From: Kangiella sp. | GTDB lineage: Bacteria > Pseudomonadota > Gammaproteobacteria > Enterobacterales > Kangiellaceae | Direction of reading: 5' to 3' | Assembly (NCBI RefSeq): GCF_014762745.1 | Contig: NZ_JABURJ010000110.1 | Location: forward strand, 1-64,000 | DNA length: 64,000 bases | Shown here: one piece after another, positions 20,292 through 29,701 of the stretch | Position numbering within the stretch: the first letter of the stretch is position 1 | Layout: each line of letters begins with the position of its first letter | The notes under the pieces: generated by a model | The model's input: only the letters and a program-made list of their open reading frames with translations | Told to the model about the DNA's origin: nothing | Databases searched by the model: none | Translations under genes and position numbers: made by a program

Positions 20292-20594
20292 CTAGTCTCC
20301 GACAAACATTATGCCATACCCATCAGCTTCAGACTGCTTCAATACTTTCAATAGAGAATTATAGAAAACGCTTTCTGTACTGACTTCCTCGATTGATTGG
20401 ATTAGTGGGAGCACTCCGGAGCTAAGTTTAAGATCGCTGTATTGATCAATCAGCAGACCGGTCTTTGACTTAAATCTTTCTATTGCTGGATATAACTCTT
20501 CGTATTCTGTACTGCTTATTGAAATTAATAATTCTGCAGGCTGTCCATTTTGAAGCTTATGTATATCTAAACTCATACTACAAATCTCTGTCAC
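20292..20594 (-). CDS. Hypothetical protein
   Basis: 100-aa ORF bounded by REP copies 3 and 4. Confidence 0.5.
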   Translation of the reverse strand: MTEICSMSLDIHKLQNGQPAELLISISSTEYEELYPAIERFKSKTGLLIDQYSDLKLSSGVLPLIQSIEEVSTESVFYNSLLKVLKQSEADGYGIMFVGD

Positions 20595-20641
20595 CGTAAG
20601 GTGCGTCGTGACGCAGATCCTGCCCTAGGGGTGCCGCTCTT
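20595..20641 (+). repeat. REP element copy 4
   Basis: CGTAAGGTGCGTCGTGACGCAGATCCTGCCCTAGGGGTGCCGCTCTT. Confidence 0.85.
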
Positions 20642-20743
20642 TTGATTGATAATCTATCATCAATTCATCACCTTACCAAACCGATTAAAATCCCCGGCGA
20701 AATATGCTTAAATGCTTCTTTTTACAGATTTCGATGATTTCCT

Positions 20744-21535
20744 ATGATGAATTTAGATTTGACGGGTAAAAGTGCTTTGGTCTGTGGTTCGAGTCAGGGC
20801 ATGGGTAAGGCGATTGCGGAGCAGTTGGCGTCGCAGGGTGCGTCGGTGATTCTTCTTGCGCGGAATAAGGCGAAGCTTGAGGCAGTGCGCGATGGGCTGG
20901 ATACATCCAAAGGTCAGCAGCATGCGGTTCTGGTGGCGGATTTTGCTTATCCCGAGCAGGTTAAGGCGACAGTAGCTGAGTTTTTGAAGAGTGGTCGTCT
21001 GGTTGAGATTCTGGTTAATAACACGGGCGGTCCTGCGCCGGGTCCTGCCAATTCAGCCGAAACTGACGATTTTCTGGCGGCTTTCAATCAGCATTTGATC
21101 TGTAATCATGAGTTGATGAAGCTGTTAACACCGGGTATGAAAGAAGCGAATTATGGGCGTATCATCAATGTGATTTCTACTTCGGTTAAGCAGCCTTTGC
21201 ACGGCCTTGGCGTGTCGAATACGGTGCGCGGGGCGGTAGCCAACTGGGCGAAGACGTTAGCCAATGAGCTGGGCCAGTTCAATATCACGGTCAATAACGT
21301 GTTACCGGGCGCGACCAATACGGTGCGCTTGGAAGCCATTATTCAGAACAAGGCAAAGAAACAAGGCGTTTCCATCGAGGAGATGGAAGAAGAAGAAAAG
21401 TCGATCATTCCTATGCGCCGTTTCGGTGAACCGGAAGAGTTCGCTAATGCGGTAGCGTTTTTAGCTTCGCCCGCGGCGGCTTATATTACAGGTATTAATT
21501 TGCCGGTAGATGGCGGACGCACCAGCTGTCTGTAA
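20744..21535 (+). CDS. SDR-family oxidoreductase with non-canonical active site
   Basis: GSSQGMGKAIAEQL, NNTGGP, C-terminal YITGINLPVDGG; SNTVR where YxxxK is expected. Confidence 0.88.
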   Translation: MMNLDLTGKSALVCGSSQGMGKAIAEQLASQGASVILLARNKAKLEAVRDGLDTSKGQQHAVLVADFAYPEQVKATVAEFLKSGRLVEILVNNTGGPAPGPANSAETDDFLAAFNQHLICNHELMKLLTPGMKEANYGRIINVISTSVKQPLHGLGVSNTVRGAVANWAKTLANELGQFNITVNNVLPGATNTVRLEAIIQNKAKKQGVSIEEMEEEEKSIIPMRRFGEPEEFANAVAFLASPAAAYITGINLPVDGGRTSCL

Positions 21536-21554
21536 TCAGCACTAGAGAACCACT

Positions 21555-23000
21555 ATGCAAATCATCAAGAACTACGTTAATGGCCAATTGCTCGATCCGT
21601 TTGCCGGTCAATACATTGATAATGTTGAACCGGCCACTGGGCAGGTCTACAGCAAAATCCCAAACTCGGATGAGCATGATTTAGAGCAGGCAGTCGTTGC
21701 CGCGGAACATGCGCAAAAAGGCTGGGCTAATACTCCGCTTGAGAAGCGCGCGGAAATTTTGTGTCGTCTGGCGGATATCATCGACGCCAATGCCGACATG
21801 TTGGCGCAAGCTGAAGCCATTGATAACGGCAAGCCGATTACTCTGGCCAAGAATGTTGATATTTATCGCGCCTCGGCCAATATTCGATTTTTTGCGCACG
21901 CCATTACTCAGTTCTCCAGCGAAAGCCATGCCATGGAAGATGTGGCCATTAACTATACCCTGCGCGATCCGATTGGCGTGGTCGGTTGTATCTCTCCCTG
22001 GAATTTACCACTCTATTTATTCACCTGGAAAATCGCGCCAGCACTAGCCAGCGGTAACGCAGTCATTGCCAAGCCATCGGAAATCACACCAATGACCGCA
22101 TTTTTGTTTTCCAAGCTGTGCATAGAAGCAGGTCTGCCCGATGGTGTCTTGAATATCCTGCATGGCACAGGCCCCAGTATTGGCGGCCCATTGACCACTC
22201 ATCCGAAAATCAAGGCGATAAGCTTTACCGGCGGCACAGCTACCGGGGCTCAGATCACCAAAGTCACTGCGGGCATGTTCAAGAAGTTATCGCTCGAACT
22301 GGGCGGTAAAAACCCAACTTTGGTCTTTGCCGATTGTGACTTTGAAGATACGGTGAATAATGTTGTTCGCGCAGCCTTTTCGAATCAAGGTCAGATTTGT
22401 TTGTGCGGTTCTCGCATTTACATTGAGCGCCCTATTTACGAAAAGTTTAAGCAGGCTTTCGTGGAGAAAGTAAAACAAATCAAGATTGGGGACCCGCTAG
22501 AAGCTGACACCCAACATGGCGCACTGGTTTCCAAAGCGCACATGGAAAAAGTGCTCTCCTACATTGAACTGGCAAAAGAAGAAGGCGGCACTATTTTGAC
22601 TGGTGGTAATCAGGTAACTTTAAAAGGCCGTTGCGAAAATGGTTACTTTGTCGAGCCAACCGTGATTGAAGGCCTGACCAATCATTGCCGAACTAATCAG
22701 GAAGAAATTTTTGGTCCAGTCTGCACCATCATGCCATTTGATACAGACGATGAAGCCATCATGCTCGCCAATGGCACTGAATACGGTTTAGTCTCCAGCG
22801 TCTGGACCAACGATCTCAAGCGTGCGCACCGCGTCGCCAAAGAAATTGAAGCCGGCATCGTCTGGATCAATTGCTGGTTACTACGCGACTTGCGAACGCC
22901 TTTCGGTGGCGTCAAAAATTCGGGCGTAGGACGTGAAGGTGGCTTAGAAGCTTTACGCTTTTTCACCGAAGCCAAGAATGTGTGTGTGAAGTATGGGTAA
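21555..23000 (+). CDS. Aldehyde dehydrogenase, probable 2-aminomuconate/2-hydroxymuconate 6-semialdehyde dehydrogenase
   Basis: ISPWNLPLYLFTWKIAPALASGNAVIAKPSEITP, LELGGKNPTLVFAD, NQGQICLCGSRIYI; a kynurenine pathway operon lies in the same window. Confidence 0.88.
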   Translation: MQIIKNYVNGQLLDPFAGQYIDNVEPATGQVYSKIPNSDEHDLEQAVVAAEHAQKGWANTPLEKRAEILCRLADIIDANADMLAQAEAIDNGKPITLAKNVDIYRASANIRFFAHAITQFSSESHAMEDVAINYTLRDPIGVVGCISPWNLPLYLFTWKIAPALASGNAVIAKPSEITPMTAFLFSKLCIEAGLPDGVLNILHGTGPSIGGPLTTHPKIKAISFTGGTATGAQITKVTAGMFKKLSLELGGKNPTLVFADCDFEDTVNNVVRAAFSNQGQICLCGSRIYIERPIYEKFKQAFVEKVKQIKIGDPLEADTQHGALVSKAHMEKVLSYIELAKEEGGTILTGGNQVTLKGRCENGYFVEPTVIEGLTNHCRTNQEEIFGPVCTIMPFDTDDEAIMLANGTEYGLVSSVWTNDLKRAHRVAKEIEAGIVWINCWLLRDLRTPFGGVKNSGVGREGGLEALRFFTEAKNVCVKYG

Positions 23001-23003
23001 GGT

Positions 23004-23231
23004 ATGAACAAGGTGTTTTCTAAGCTTCCTATCACTGGTCTTCTCACTTCTTTTATTGTAGGAGGCTTAGTCTTCAATCTTGCTTTTTATTTAACATTTA
23101 AAGAAGTCAGTAATGCTTGGATTTCATTAATTTTAATAGGCGGTCTAAGCTTTCTGCTAAGTTACTTTGCGGGGTTTGCTTTAAAAAAGACCCTAAAGAA
23201 ACTGGGTTATAACAGGTCTGATATAGAATGA
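23004..23231 (+). CDS. Small hypothetical membrane protein
   Basis: 75 aa, two TM segments, follows the ALDH gene closely. Confidence 0.5.
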   Translation: MNKVFSKLPITGLLTSFIVGGLVFNLAFYLTFKEVSNAWISLILIGGLSFLLSYFAGFALKKTLKKLGYNRSDIE

Positions 23232-23548
23232 GTGCCCTACTATACATAATTACATTTGCTTGTACTCTTTCTCCAGTAGTAATAAGTCTTTGGAGAAAAG
23301 TTAATAAACCATTTCGCTATATCATCGTCAGCTACTGCTACTTTCTCACGATTAGTATTCTGTTACTTCTAATTCTTAATCCTCTTTTCTTATTCTCAAT
23401 TAACCTCTTACCACAGTTAAACTATCAAAGTGATATAAAATTTTTTACCTATTTAGATCATATGCTTTCATTCTCCTATGAGCATGCTTATCTAATCACA
23501 CTGCTTATACCATTTGTCAGCATAAAACTCGTAAACAAATACTCCTGA
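23228..23548 (+). CDS. Small hypothetical membrane protein
   Basis: 106 aa, overlaps the preceding stop (ATGA). Confidence 0.5.
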   Translation: MSALLYIITFACTLSPVVISLWRKVNKPFRYIIVSYCYFLTISILLLLILNPLFLFSINLLPQLNYQSDIKFFTYLDHMLSFSYEHAYLITLLIPFVSIKLVNKYS

Positions 23549-23571
23549 TTTTTTCCTGTTAAAGCCACTGG

Positions 23572-23594
23572 ATCCTGCGGTTAAACCACAGGAT
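23572..23594. repeat. REP-like palindrome family B (ATCCTGCGGTTAAACCACAGGAT)
   Basis: Inverted repeat with one mismatch in intergenic DNA. Confidence 0.5.
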
Positions 23595-23638
23595 GATCGT
23601 ATCTTTGGTTAGGTGTATACCCTAAAGCTTGTTATTCT

Positions 23639-23656
23639 GGTGGGCCAAGGCCCACC
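23639..23656. repeat. REP-like palindrome family C (GGTGGGCCAAGGCCCACC)
   Basis: Perfect 8-bp arms with 2-nt spacer, followed by CTAC. Confidence 0.5.
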
Positions 23657-23665
23657 CTACAACCA

Positions 23666-23697
23666 AGAGCAGATTCCGGCTCGGAGGCCGTAATGAC
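23666..23697 (+). repeat. REP-like element family D, copy 1
   Basis: AGAGCAGATTCCGGCTCGGAGGCCGTAATGAC, about 94% identical to 25925-25956. Confidence 0.65.
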
Positions 23698-23764
23698 AAA
23701 ATATTAAGTTGGTGTAAGCCTTTTTAGGACTTTTTATTTGGTAGTATGTCTGACTTCTTTTATA

Positions 23765-23794
23765 CAAAAAAAGCGGCCACATCGGGCCGCCCTT
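23765..23794 (-). terminator. Terminator of the metalloprotease gene
   Basis: GCGGCC-ACATCG-GGCCGC stem with A-run upstream (T-run on the minus strand). Confidence 0.7.
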
Positions 23795-23808
23795 CCTACT
23801 TTTGAATA

Positions 23809-24918
23809 TTAATTCACGCGAATCGGAATGTAGGTTGCATTGTTGCTTTCTTCTACTTCTGCAATGGTGTTGTTTGGATCTAACAAGCCACCTAAGAAGT
23901 AGTTTTGACCTGAGTTCAGGTCTGATGGAATCGTCACGGTACGTGTTGAAGTATAGACACTACCTTCAGGCTGCAATGAGAAGGAGGTGCTCGCAATCAA
24001 GCGATCTGCAGTACTGATGAAGTTATTGGTTGAAACGTAATAGTAAATCGTTGGCGCCTGACCTGACTCACCATTATTTTCATAGGTTAACTCCATACGA
24101 ACCTGCTGACCTTTATTGACATTGTAACGACGCTCGCCATTGACAGTAGTGTATGGCAGTTCTACGCCCGAAGTATTATACAGCTTGGTACGAATGTGTG
24201 AGCTATATGCACCACTGGCACCGCTGTATTTCCAGTGAACCAGACCGACATCCTGAATATTGCCTGCGTTGTTACCGTACAACTGGCGTAGACCATAGTT
24301 TGCGTCTTCACCCATGTAAGCTAGCGCGTAGACGTAGTTACGATGGATGTGATCCCAGTCCTGTCCCATGATGCTGTAACGACCATTTTCATGACCTAAA
24401 CCTGCGCCATGGCCAAATTCATGCAATGCAGTAGTTTTAAACGGACGAGATGATCCGCCATATGGAGTTAAAGTATCAGCACGTGCACGAATGCCGTATT
24501 CAACACCTGGCGTGTAATTCACCGTATTTTTGAACACTATGTCAGACTCAGTAATGTTATTGCTCCAGCCAAAGAACCAGCTGCATGAACTCCAGGTATA
24601 AGCTACTGCTGGTGCACTAATACTGCTTGACCACCAGACTTCATTCTGACCGTTATTCATGCCGATTGAAGTGTCATCGTATAGCATTGAGAAACGGATT
24701 TTACTGGGGTTCTTGTTGAACTGAGTAATGACATGACCAAGTGCTGTGCGGTAATCATTGCCCGCTGGAAATCCCACAGAGCTTGCTCGGTAGGTCACAC
24801 TGTTGGTGTTCCACTTTTTATAGACACCATTACATGATGTATCCAAAGTTGCTGCTTGCGTTTCCATTCCTAAAAACGATGCAGCGATTACGCTAGAGAT
24901 TAAAATTAATTTCTTCAT
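23809..24918 (-). CDS. Secreted metzincin-type (matrixin-like) metalloprotease with C-terminal CARDB-like domain
   Basis: Signal peptide; HEFGHGAGLGHE zinc motif, SIMG Met-turn; CARDB-like C-terminus (ILDPNNTIAEVEESNNAT). Confidence 0.87.
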   Translation of the reverse strand: MKKLILISSVIAASFLGMETQAATLDTSCNGVYKKWNTNSVTYRASSVGFPAGNDYRTALGHVITQFNKNPSKIRFSMLYDDTSIGMNNGQNEVWWSSSISAPAVAYTWSSCSWFFGWSNNITESDIVFKNTVNYTPGVEYGIRARADTLTPYGGSSRPFKTTALHEFGHGAGLGHENGRYSIMGQDWDHIHRNYVYALAYMGEDANYGLRQLYGNNAGNIQDVGLVHWKYSGASGAYSSHIRTKLYNTSGVELPYTTVNGERRYNVNKGQQVRMELTYENNGESGQAPTIYYYVSTNNFISTADRLIASTSFSLQPEGSVYTSTRTVTIPSDLNSGQNYFLGGLLDPNNTIAEVEESNNATYIPIRVN

Positions 24919-24942
24919 TGTACTTCCTCCGTGAAGTAGTGA

Positions 24943-25713
24943 TTATTGATGGTCGACATCATCGATGATGTCTTGAGCAGGCTGCTTGGCACGCGCTGGA
25001 ACAGCAGGTGCTGACATAGCAACAGGAATCGCCGCCGAGAATCTTTGCGCAATATTCTCGCTCTTGATTTCTTTAGCTGGCTTACCTTTCATAGCAGACT
25101 GAACAGCCTTCTTAAATTGCTGAACTGAAGCACCTTTTGCTTGAGCTTGAGCTTGCGCTGGCAATGTTTTGCCGACAACTTCGCCTTGCTCATCATCCAT
25201 CATAGCTGGACGCTGTGCTCTTTCAGCAGCCTTACCAATTTGTACAGGCTTACCGCTCTCAGTAAAGACTTCGCCACTTTTCACTTTGAAGAAGCCTTCG
25301 GAGCAACGAACCAATGGACATTGGCCATCGTCTTTTTCAGCAAGCATCAAAATGTTCTCTTCGCCAAGATTGAACTCAGGAACATTGGATACTTCAAGCA
25401 CATCATATTGCGTATCGCTGACTTTTTTAATGCCGCCAATAAAACGTAGTGTTACTTGGCGACCATTTTGTCGACCTTGGAAATCATCTTCGATTTGATA
25501 AGTCACAAAGGTGTGAGGAATGCCTTCCACAGAGTCCTTGTAGTCAATGTTGACCACTTTTCCTTGAACAATGTGTTGAGCTTCTTTTGCAAGTGATTCA
25601 ATTCCTTTTGAATCATTCATTGATGCTATGGTGGGTAGAGATGCAAATGTTAGCGCAGAAAGAACTGCACCCAGCACTGCACATTTTTTTGTATTAAGGT
25701 AACTTTTTTTCAT
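24943..25713 (-). CDS. Secreted hypothetical protein paired with the metalloprotease
   Basis: Signal peptide, N-terminal beta-rich domain, low-complexity Ala/Gln C-terminal region; same strand, 24 nt upstream of the protease. Confidence 0.6.
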   Translation of the reverse strand: MKKSYLNTKKCAVLGAVLSALTFASLPTIASMNDSKGIESLAKEAQHIVQGKVVNIDYKDSVEGIPHTFVTYQIEDDFQGRQNGRQVTLRFIGGIKKVSDTQYDVLEVSNVPEFNLGEENILMLAEKDDGQCPLVRCSEGFFKVKSGEVFTESGKPVQIGKAAERAQRPAMMDDEQGEVVGKTLPAQAQAQAKGASVQQFKKAVQSAMKGKPAKEIKSENIAQRFSAAIPVAMSAPAVPARAKQPAQDIIDDVDHQ

Positions 25714-25924
25714 AAAACTTACTCCTTGTTGATTGATCGCTTATTCCATATAAGCAGGAGTTATATTATGAATTTTGTAAGCCTTGACAATATGCGAAAA
25801 GCTGTAACTCATTGATTTTCATATTTGCATTGGATTTTTGATGTGTTTTCAGCGATTGCATGATCGATTGTGAGATATGTCTTACACAAGAACGGCATAT
25901 TTGCTGTGGCTTAGAATATTACAA

Positions 25925-25956
25925 AGAGCAGATTCCGGCTCGTAGGCCGGAATGAC
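25925..25956 (+). repeat. REP-like element family D, copy 2
   Basis: AGAGCAGATTCCGGCTCGTAGGCCGGAATGAC; palindrome ATTCCGGC-TCGTAG-GCCGGAAT. Confidence 0.7.
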
Positions 25957-26011
25957 AATACGTGAGGATGGTGCCTTGGGATGACGATGAGATGCACGAT
26001 AAATGATAATA

Positions 26012-26099
26012 GTAGGTTGGTGATGAACGAAGTGAATCCCAACAGCAATGTAATTCAATAAGTATTTGTTGGGATTCACTTCGTTCATCACCAACCTAC
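26012..26099. repeat. Long inverted repeat, copy 1 (33-bp perfect arms, 22-bp loop)
   Basis: GTAGGTTGGTGATGAACGAAGTGAATCCCAACA (26012-26044) and its exact reverse complement (26067-26099). Confidence 0.9.
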
Positions 26100-26210
26100 A
26101 TCCAGATCGAGCAACAAAAAATCCTGCCCCCCTGATACATCACCAGTCGACGTTTTCTAAAACTAAAAAGGCGAGCACATTGGCTCGCCTCAACTCTATT
26201 GCTACTGTTT

Positions 26211-28127
26211 TTAGTACTTCGGTTTCTTGCTTTCAATCCAGGCGTCAATTTTATCATTAAGCACTGACATGGATACGGCACCACCGAGTAACACTAAATC
26301 ATGGAACTCTTTGATGTCGAATGCTTCACCAAGTTCTTCTTTGGCTTTTTCGCGCTGATCGACGATATTCAACATGCCGAGCTTATAACCCAATGCCTGG
26401 CCGGGCCATACCATGTAGCGTTCGATTTCTGATACGACGCTGGACTGAGCCGTACCGGTTTTTTCGGCCATATAGTCAATCGCTTGTTCGCGTGTCCACT
26501 TTTTATGATGCAGTCCGGTATCAACCACTAAACGAACGGCGCGGAACAGTTCCGCTTTGAGGCGTCCTAAGTCGCCATAAGGGTCATCTTTGTACATGCC
26601 CATTTCCCAGGCCACTAACTCTGAGTACAAAGCCCAACCTTCGACGTAGGCATTGTACGGAGCGATACGGCGGATCAGGGGCAAGCTTTCTTGCGCCATA
26701 TTTAATGCGATTTGCCAGTGATGGCCCGGATTAGCTTCATGGTAAGTCAGCGTCTTCAAATCAAACTTAGGATTGGCCTTCATGTCCTTAAGGTTGATCC
26801 AATAAACACCTGGCTCAGAACCATCCAGTGGCGGTGGCGTATATTGTCCGCCAGGAGCACCGTCTTGTCGCTCAACCGGTATACGTCGAATCTCAACATC
26901 GTAAGGAGGAATGGTTGCAAAGCGGGTTGGCATCACTTCATTGATCTCTGCAAGCATCCCATTAAGATCATCCAGCAGTTTCTGCCGGCCCTCATCTGAA
27001 TCTTCGTAAATGAATCGGTCTTCGTCATTCAAAGAAGCCATGCGTTCCCCGACAGTGCCTTCTTCATACCCTTCCGATTTCAGAATCGCATCCATCTCTG
27101 CGGTAATTCGTTCCACTTCATCAAGACCAATCTGATGCACTTCTTCCGGTGTCAAATCAGTATCGCCCAACTCACTGACCGCATAGCGATAAAACTCTGC
27201 GCCGTTCGGTTGCGCCCAGATCCCAGACTCTTCGGGCGCCTTTTCCAGCAAATCTTCCATTACCATCGCCAGGGTTTTATAAGCAGGGTAAATCGTGGTC
27301 TTGGTGATGCTGACCGCATCAAACATCATTTTTTCTTTTTCCTCATCAGGAATATCGAGCTTATCCAATTTGGTCTGTAAGTTAGTCACCAGCGCATGTT
27401 GCTCAGGTTCTGCTGCGATAAAACCATTCAGGAAGTTAAGCGCGCCATTGACGATAACCTTGGGCGGCACCCAGCCCTGTTCAGCATCAGCCAGCACTTT
27501 ACTCTTAACACTTTCAATCATGTCGCCAAACTGTGCCATTCTGGCGATATAGTCTTTAGCATTTTGCTCGTTTTTAATCGGATGATTGTTTTGCAGCAGG
27601 TTAGGCACATCAATTGCTGGCCCATTGATTTGACTGACGATAAAGGGAGAGTGCCCCATCCAGCTGTCAATGAAACCAATATCAAACTGCTTTTCGCCTG
27701 AATAGTACTGAGCCAGATCAATGACTACCTTTCGATTCTCTTCGCCCTGAATAGTATCCGAATTCAGCTCCGCTAGCTGGTCGGCGTAATGGCGTAAACT
27801 CTGGCGCAGAGCCTTTTCGGCAGCAGGCGAATAATCGGGCAGCTTATCCTGATAGTAACCACCAGCGATCTCCTGGCTGACACCATACATGGTTGCGTCC
27901 ATAGGACGAGCAGCAAATAGAGTGGCTGTAACTTTGTCATAAAGAACTTCAGGAGTAACTTTGGTTTGCTTGTGCGCCTGCTCCTTAGAAACCGCTGTCT
28001 CAGCCTGTTGCTGCTGACTCGCCTTCTCCTGCTGCTCTTCTTCTTGCTGACAGCCCGCACTCAGTAGAGCAGCACTAACCAACAGACTAACCATAGTTTT
28101 ACGATTAACTCGTTTTGTGAAAGACAT
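26211..28127 (-). CDS. DUF885-family lipoprotein (putative metallopeptidase-like)
   Basis: Lipobox LLSAGC; YHEANPGHHWQIAL motif; 638 aa. Confidence 0.9.
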   Translation of the reverse strand: MSFTKRVNRKTMVSLLVSAALLSAGCQQEEEQQEKASQQQQAETAVSKEQAHKQTKVTPEVLYDKVTATLFAARPMDATMYGVSQEIAGGYYQDKLPDYSPAAEKALRQSLRHYADQLAELNSDTIQGEENRKVVIDLAQYYSGEKQFDIGFIDSWMGHSPFIVSQINGPAIDVPNLLQNNHPIKNEQNAKDYIARMAQFGDMIESVKSKVLADAEQGWVPPKVIVNGALNFLNGFIAAEPEQHALVTNLQTKLDKLDIPDEEKEKMMFDAVSITKTTIYPAYKTLAMVMEDLLEKAPEESGIWAQPNGAEFYRYAVSELGDTDLTPEEVHQIGLDEVERITAEMDAILKSEGYEEGTVGERMASLNDEDRFIYEDSDEGRQKLLDDLNGMLAEINEVMPTRFATIPPYDVEIRRIPVERQDGAPGGQYTPPPLDGSEPGVYWINLKDMKANPKFDLKTLTYHEANPGHHWQIALNMAQESLPLIRRIAPYNAYVEGWALYSELVAWEMGMYKDDPYGDLGRLKAELFRAVRLVVDTGLHHKKWTREQAIDYMAEKTGTAQSSVVSEIERYMVWPGQALGYKLGMLNIVDQREKAKEELGEAFDIKEFHDLVLLGGAVSMSVLNDKIDAWIESKKPKY

Positions 28128-28279
28128 ACCTACACCCTTTATATTGTTTGTGTGGAACGATTATTAATGATAATCGGACAAATGTCACATGCGCAGGTTC
28201 AGGGTAAATCAGCGGCGATAGTCATTGTTGCTGAGCCGGTCACAATTCTACACCTTTTCATCTATACATTATTTTTCTT

Positions 28280-28367
28280 GTAGGCTGGCGATGAACGAAG
28301 TGAATCCCAGCATTTCAGGCATAACTCAAAATATTGCTGGGATTCACTTCGTTCATCACCAGCCTAC
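28280..28367. repeat. Long inverted repeat, copy 2 (33-bp arms, one mismatch)
   Basis: GTAGGCTGGCGATGAACGAAGTGAATCCCAGCA and TGCTGGGATTCACTTCGTTCATCACCAGCCTAC; homologous to 26012-26099. Confidence 0.9.
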
Positions 28368-28456
28368 GGACTACGAAACTAACACCTCATAACTGGCCTG
28401 CTGATAATTTTGCCTTATAATAGCGGCTATTCTTTATTTGATTGATAGGACTGACC

Positions 28457-28942
28457 ATGCCATCTTTTGATATTGTTTCTGAAGTGGATAAACACGAGAT
28501 TACCAATACTGTTGATAATGCCAACCGAGAGCTATCGACTCGTTTTGATTTCCGCGGAGTGGATGCAAGCTTTGAGCAGACTGGCGAGAGCATTAAAATC
28601 ACTGCCGAAGCCGAGTTTCAGGTCGATCAGATGATCGATATTCTTTATAAAGCCTGCGTTAAGCGTGATATTGATACCAATGCGTTGGATATCACCGATG
28701 ATGCCACCCATTCCGGCAAGACCTTTTATAAGACGGCCACTTTCAAGCAGGGTATTGATAAAGATATCGCTAAAAAAATTGTCAAATTGATAAAAGACTC
28801 CAAGTTAAAAGTTCAGGCAGCGATTCAGGGCGAAGAAGTGCGAGTGACGGGTAAAAAACGTGATGATTTGCAGCAGGTTATGGCACTGGTCAGACAGGCA
28901 GAGCTGGGGCAGCCGTTTCAGTTTAAGAATTTCAGGGATTGA
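28457..28942 (+). CDS. yajQ: YajQ-family nucleotide-binding protein
   Basis: [44 protein letters not shown] at 28457. Confidence 0.95.
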   Translation: MPSFDIVSEVDKHEITNTVDNANRELSTRFDFRGVDASFEQTGESIKITAEAEFQVDQMIDILYKACVKRDIDTNALDITDDATHSGKTFYKTATFKQGIDKDIAKKIVKLIKDSKLKVQAAIQGEEVRVTGKKRDDLQQVMALVRQAELGQPFQFKNFRD

Positions 28943-28949
28943 TGTTTTC

Positions 28950-29012
28950 GGGCAGGCACATTGGCCTGCCCCTACCCCAATCATTGAGCCCCTTGCCTAA
29001 GAGGGGCTTTTC
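28950..29012 (+). terminator. Tandem hairpins / terminator after yajQ
   Basis: GGGCAGGC-ACATTG-GCCTGCCC and AGCCCCTT-GCCT-AAGAGGGGCTTTT. Confidence 0.65.
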
Positions 29013-29267
29013 GGCTATAAAAGAGCCCATGCATTATTTTCCACATCAAAAAACATCAGGATTCATCTTTGCCCACCAGGGTGGTTGTAAATGGATTCTC
29101 GATTGAATACGCATTCCTTTCTTGCGCCGATTGCGCGCACCTGTTTTTCCTAGTATTTTCGTTTAATCGTTTCGTTATTTTTCTAGCTGATTGACAGTGT
29201 TTTCGATTCGTTCGCGCTGTAACTTATTGAATTTGAAATTGGCTAGCTAATTTGATTTGAGGTTTCT

Positions 29268-29690
29268 ATGAGTGAGAAATTCGTATCTTCGTCAGCCCCG
29301 GAACCCGTCGGTCTGTATCCCCATGCGCGTCGTGTTGGTCACTTACTGTTCTTGTCGGGTGTTGGCCCACGCAAAAAAGGCAGCAAGGATATTCCTGGTG
29401 TCACTTTAGATGATGAGGGCAATATCATTGAGTACTGCATTGAGACGCAATGTCGTAGTGTCTTTGAAAACGTTCGTGCCATTTTGCTGGAGTCGGGTTC
29501 AAGCTGGGATCAACTGGTGGATGTGCAGGTGTTTCTGACCAACATGAAAGATGATTTCAAAACCTACAATAAAATCTACGCAGAATACTTTGCTGACAAT
29601 CAACCTTGTCGCACCACCATTGAAATCAGTTCGCTACCCACTCCGATTGCGATTGAGCTGAAATGCATCGCCACTATTTACGATGATTAA
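29268..29690 (+). CDS. RidA-family protein, probable 2-aminomuconate deaminase
   Basis: [23 protein letters not shown]...[18 protein letters not shown]...[20 protein letters not shown]; first gene of the kynurenine catabolic operon. Confidence 0.88.
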   Translation: MSEKFVSSSAPEPVGLYPHARRVGHLLFLSGVGPRKKGSKDIPGVTLDDEGNIIEYCIETQCRSVFENVRAILLESGSSWDQLVDVQVFLTNMKDDFKTYNKIYAEYFADNQPCRTTIEISSLPTPIAIELKCIATIYDD

Positions 29691-29701
29691 GGAGAATCGC
29701 C

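Noticed and set aside
22697-23077. 126-aa minus-strand ORF
   Set aside because: Antisense to the well-supported aldehyde dehydrogenase.
26012-26099. CRISPR-like repeat
   Set aside because: Only two elements 2.2 kb apart, each an inverted repeat with unrelated loops; no array or cas genes.
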